Origin: Rhodocyclaceae bacterium
Lineage (GTDB): Bacteria > Pseudomonadota > Gammaproteobacteria > Burkholderiales > Rhodocyclaceae
Direction: 5' to 3'
Length of the DNA: 64,000 bases
NCBI GenBank assembly: GCA_016791115.1
Contig: JAEUNL010000019.1
Coordinates: 1-64,000 of the forward strand
In this document: piece by piece, positions 62,880 through 64,000 of the stretch
Numbering within the stretch: position 1 is the first letter of the stretch
Layout: each line of letters opens with the position of its first letter
The notes under the pieces: generated by a model
Seen by the model: the letters and a program-made list of their open reading frames with translations, nothing else
The model's database searches: none
What the model was told of the DNA's origin: nothing
Translations under genes and position numbers: made by a program

Positions 62880-63715
62880 CGCTGCAGCACCGGCCGATGG
62901 GCGAACTTCCGCTGGTAGCGAAGCTTGAGACGCGCCGCCTCGCGCTCGAGATGCTGCAGCAGGGATCGTTCCCTGACGAGCGTCTCCCGCAGCGTGCCGG
63001 GAAAGTATTCGCGCAGGAAGCGAAGCTTGTCCCGCGCGGTCAGACCGATGTCGAGTGCCGAAAAATAGAGTGCGGCCAGATCCTTGTCGCGCCAGCGCCT
63101 CGGCGTTCGCACGCGAATCTGCGCGCGATGCAGATCGATCACGAACAGGCGCAACGCGCTTGCACACGGCGGCGGATCGAGGTGCAGCAGAAAATGGCAC
63201 AAGTAGAAGTCGCGATGATTGATGCCGCCCTCGTGCATGCGACGCGTGATCGCGGCCACCTCGCGCAGCAAGGCACGTTTCAGCGCGGGGTTGGGCGGCA
63301 TGTCGCGCCAGCCCTGCGTGTAGGTGTCGAGATCGACGGCGGGTTCGATTGCGGCAGTCACCAGGAACGATTCGCGCCGCGCCGGACCACGGCCGCGCTC
63401 GCCGCAGGCCACCGCCTGCATGGTCGGCACGCCGATCGCATGGCACGCGCGGATCGCGCGCCACTCGTTCGCCGCACCGATCACCGGCTTGCGCAGCCGC
63501 AGCAGGTCGCCGGCAATGCGCCCCCAGCCGATGCCACGCTGCAGCTTGAGGTAGTAGGCCCGGCCGTCCAGCTCGAAACGCAGCGTGCGCCTGCCTTCGA
63601 GATCGCGCACGATCGCGTCGGCGGGGGCCGCGCGGCCGAGCGCCTGCGCGGCGGCAAACGGATCCTGACCATCCCAAATCGATAAGAACGGAGAGGCCAG
63701 GTCGACCCGGCTCAT
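62876..63715 (-). CDS. waaP: LPS core heptose(I) kinase
   Basis: A 279-residue WaaP/RfaP. Recognised features are AYYLKLQRGIGWGRIAGDLLRLRKPVIGAANEWRAI with the ATP-site Lys and alpha-C Glu, the catalytic loop EGGINHRDFYLCHFLLH, and LFVIDLHRAQIR with the metal-binding Asp, then RWRDKDLAALYFS. It phosphorylates heptose I of the inner core, which stiffens the outer membrane. It overlaps waaG by 4 bp on one side and the tandem kinase on the other. Confidence 0.95.
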   Translation of the reverse strand: MSRVDLASPFLSIWDGQDPFAAAQALGRAAPADAIVRDLEGRRTLRFELDGRAYYLKLQRGIGWGRIAGDLLRLRKPVIGAANEWRAIRACHAIGVPTMQAVACGERGRGPARRESFLVTAAIEPAVDLDTYTQGWRDMPPNPALKRALLREVAAITRRMHEGGINHRDFYLCHFLLHLDPPPCASALRLFVIDLHRAQIRVRTPRRWRDKDLAALYFSALDIGLTARDKLRFLREYFPGTLRETLVRERSLLQHLEREAARLKLRYQRKFAHRPVLQR

Positions 63716-64000
63716 GACGGCGTCTCGAGAATGATGTCGGCGGCGCGCTCGGGCATGCTGTAGAGATCGGTGCGATCGGCAAAGGCCAGGGCGTTGTTCC
63801 GCCAGCGGGTCCGTGCATTCGCATCGCCCAGCATGGTTGCGAGCGCATCGTTCAATGCCGCCTGGTCGAATGGCTCGGCGACGACCTTGCCGGCATCGGC
63901 ATCGACGATGTAATGTGCATAACCGCAGGCGGCGCTGACAAGGACCGGCAATCCGGCGACCAGCGCCTCGAGCAGCACGGTGCCGGTGTTTTCGTGGCGC
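63712..64000 (-). CDS. waaG: LPS core glucosyltransferase I, C-terminal part
   Basis: The partial 3' end of a GT4 enzyme running off the window. The visible residues include HENTGTVLLEALVAGLPVLVSAACGYAHYI, the donor-binding E-x7-E motif and glycine loop of WaaG, then the C-terminal helices ending ADIILETPS. It starts outside the window. The position directly before waaP matches the usual waaG-waaP order. Confidence 0.9.
   Translation of the reverse strand, partial: RHENTGTVLLEALVAGLPVLVSAACGYAHYIVDADAGKVVAEPFDQAALNDALATMLGDANARTRWRNNALAFADRTDLYSMPERAADIILETPS

Noticed and set aside
1-64000. tRNA, rRNA or riboswitch genes
   Set aside because: I looked for tRNA T-loop patterns, rRNA blocks and common riboswitch cores while reading and saw none. 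A covariance-model scan would be decisive.

Overview
This is a high-GC, gene-dense chromosomal window from a Gram-negative bacterium, most likely a betaproteobacterium near the Azoarcus/Thauera (Rhodocyclales) group. The case rests on gene content and order: a heme A synthase/heme O synthase/Sco cluster near rpoH with a CIRCE operator, an accB-accC-prmA run, an RhlE-type helicase, NosR, Mpl, and a complete LPS inner-core and lipid A handling set. Taxonomy is inference; no rRNA or tRNA gene was seen in the window.

Layout. 1-1128: an IS630-family element with terminal inverted repeats and a frameshifted transposase, ending 27 bp before an AraC-type regulator. 2182-4234: accessory gap sequence with a DUF1778/GNAT toxin-antitoxin pair. 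4235-15095: RhlE helicase, a large PAS/GAF histidine kinase, a flavoprotein, RlmJ, an orphan NosR and a TPR/GT41 O-GlcNAc-transferase-like protein. 15401-16367: rpoH with a perfect CIRCE operator and a terminator. 16570-19850: a TIR/NB-ARC/TPR (NLR-like) protein in a tightly coupled operon with a one-helix membrane protein and a tiny lipoprotein, with its own promoter. This is a candidate antiphage defence system and the most interesting item here. 19925-24593: a decayed aa3 oxidase locus that keeps sco, ctaB, ctaA, a Sco-like protein, a DUF2909 protein and a DUF2244 protein, but only the membrane part of coxB. coxA, coxC, ctaG and surf1 are absent. 24792-35329: housekeeping genes (mpl, a TlpA-type thioredoxin, aroQ, accBC, prmA, a zinc-ribbon protein, tpx, dgkA, a GT4 glycosyltransferase, a PfkB kinase). 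35655-37937: an OlsB/OlsA-like ornithine-lipid pair convergent with apaH.

37950-64000 is a surface polysaccharide and LPS region: CapD-like dehydratase, WecA-like transferase, an epimerase that seems to start at ATT, a UDP-glucuronate epimerase-like gene, a WaaE-like GT2, then divergent waaC-waaA. After an accessory Rhs toxin/immunity cassette it continues with an RsuA-family pseudouridine synthase, a carbamoyltransferase, GT4, GT2, an acetyltransferase, an O-antigen ligase, msbA, an ArnT-like transferase, and three LPS-kinase-type genes (InaA-like, a tandem-domain kinase, waaP), ending in a partial waaG. Together these build the inner core, phosphorylate it, flip lipid A-core and make, ligate and decorate a polymer.

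The accessory insertions (IS630, toxin-antitoxin, TIR-NLR operon, Rhs cassette) sit between otherwise ordinary gene blocks. Where an upstream in-frame Met is not credible, starts were chosen from Shine-Dalgarno position, family N-terminus and overlap with neighbours.
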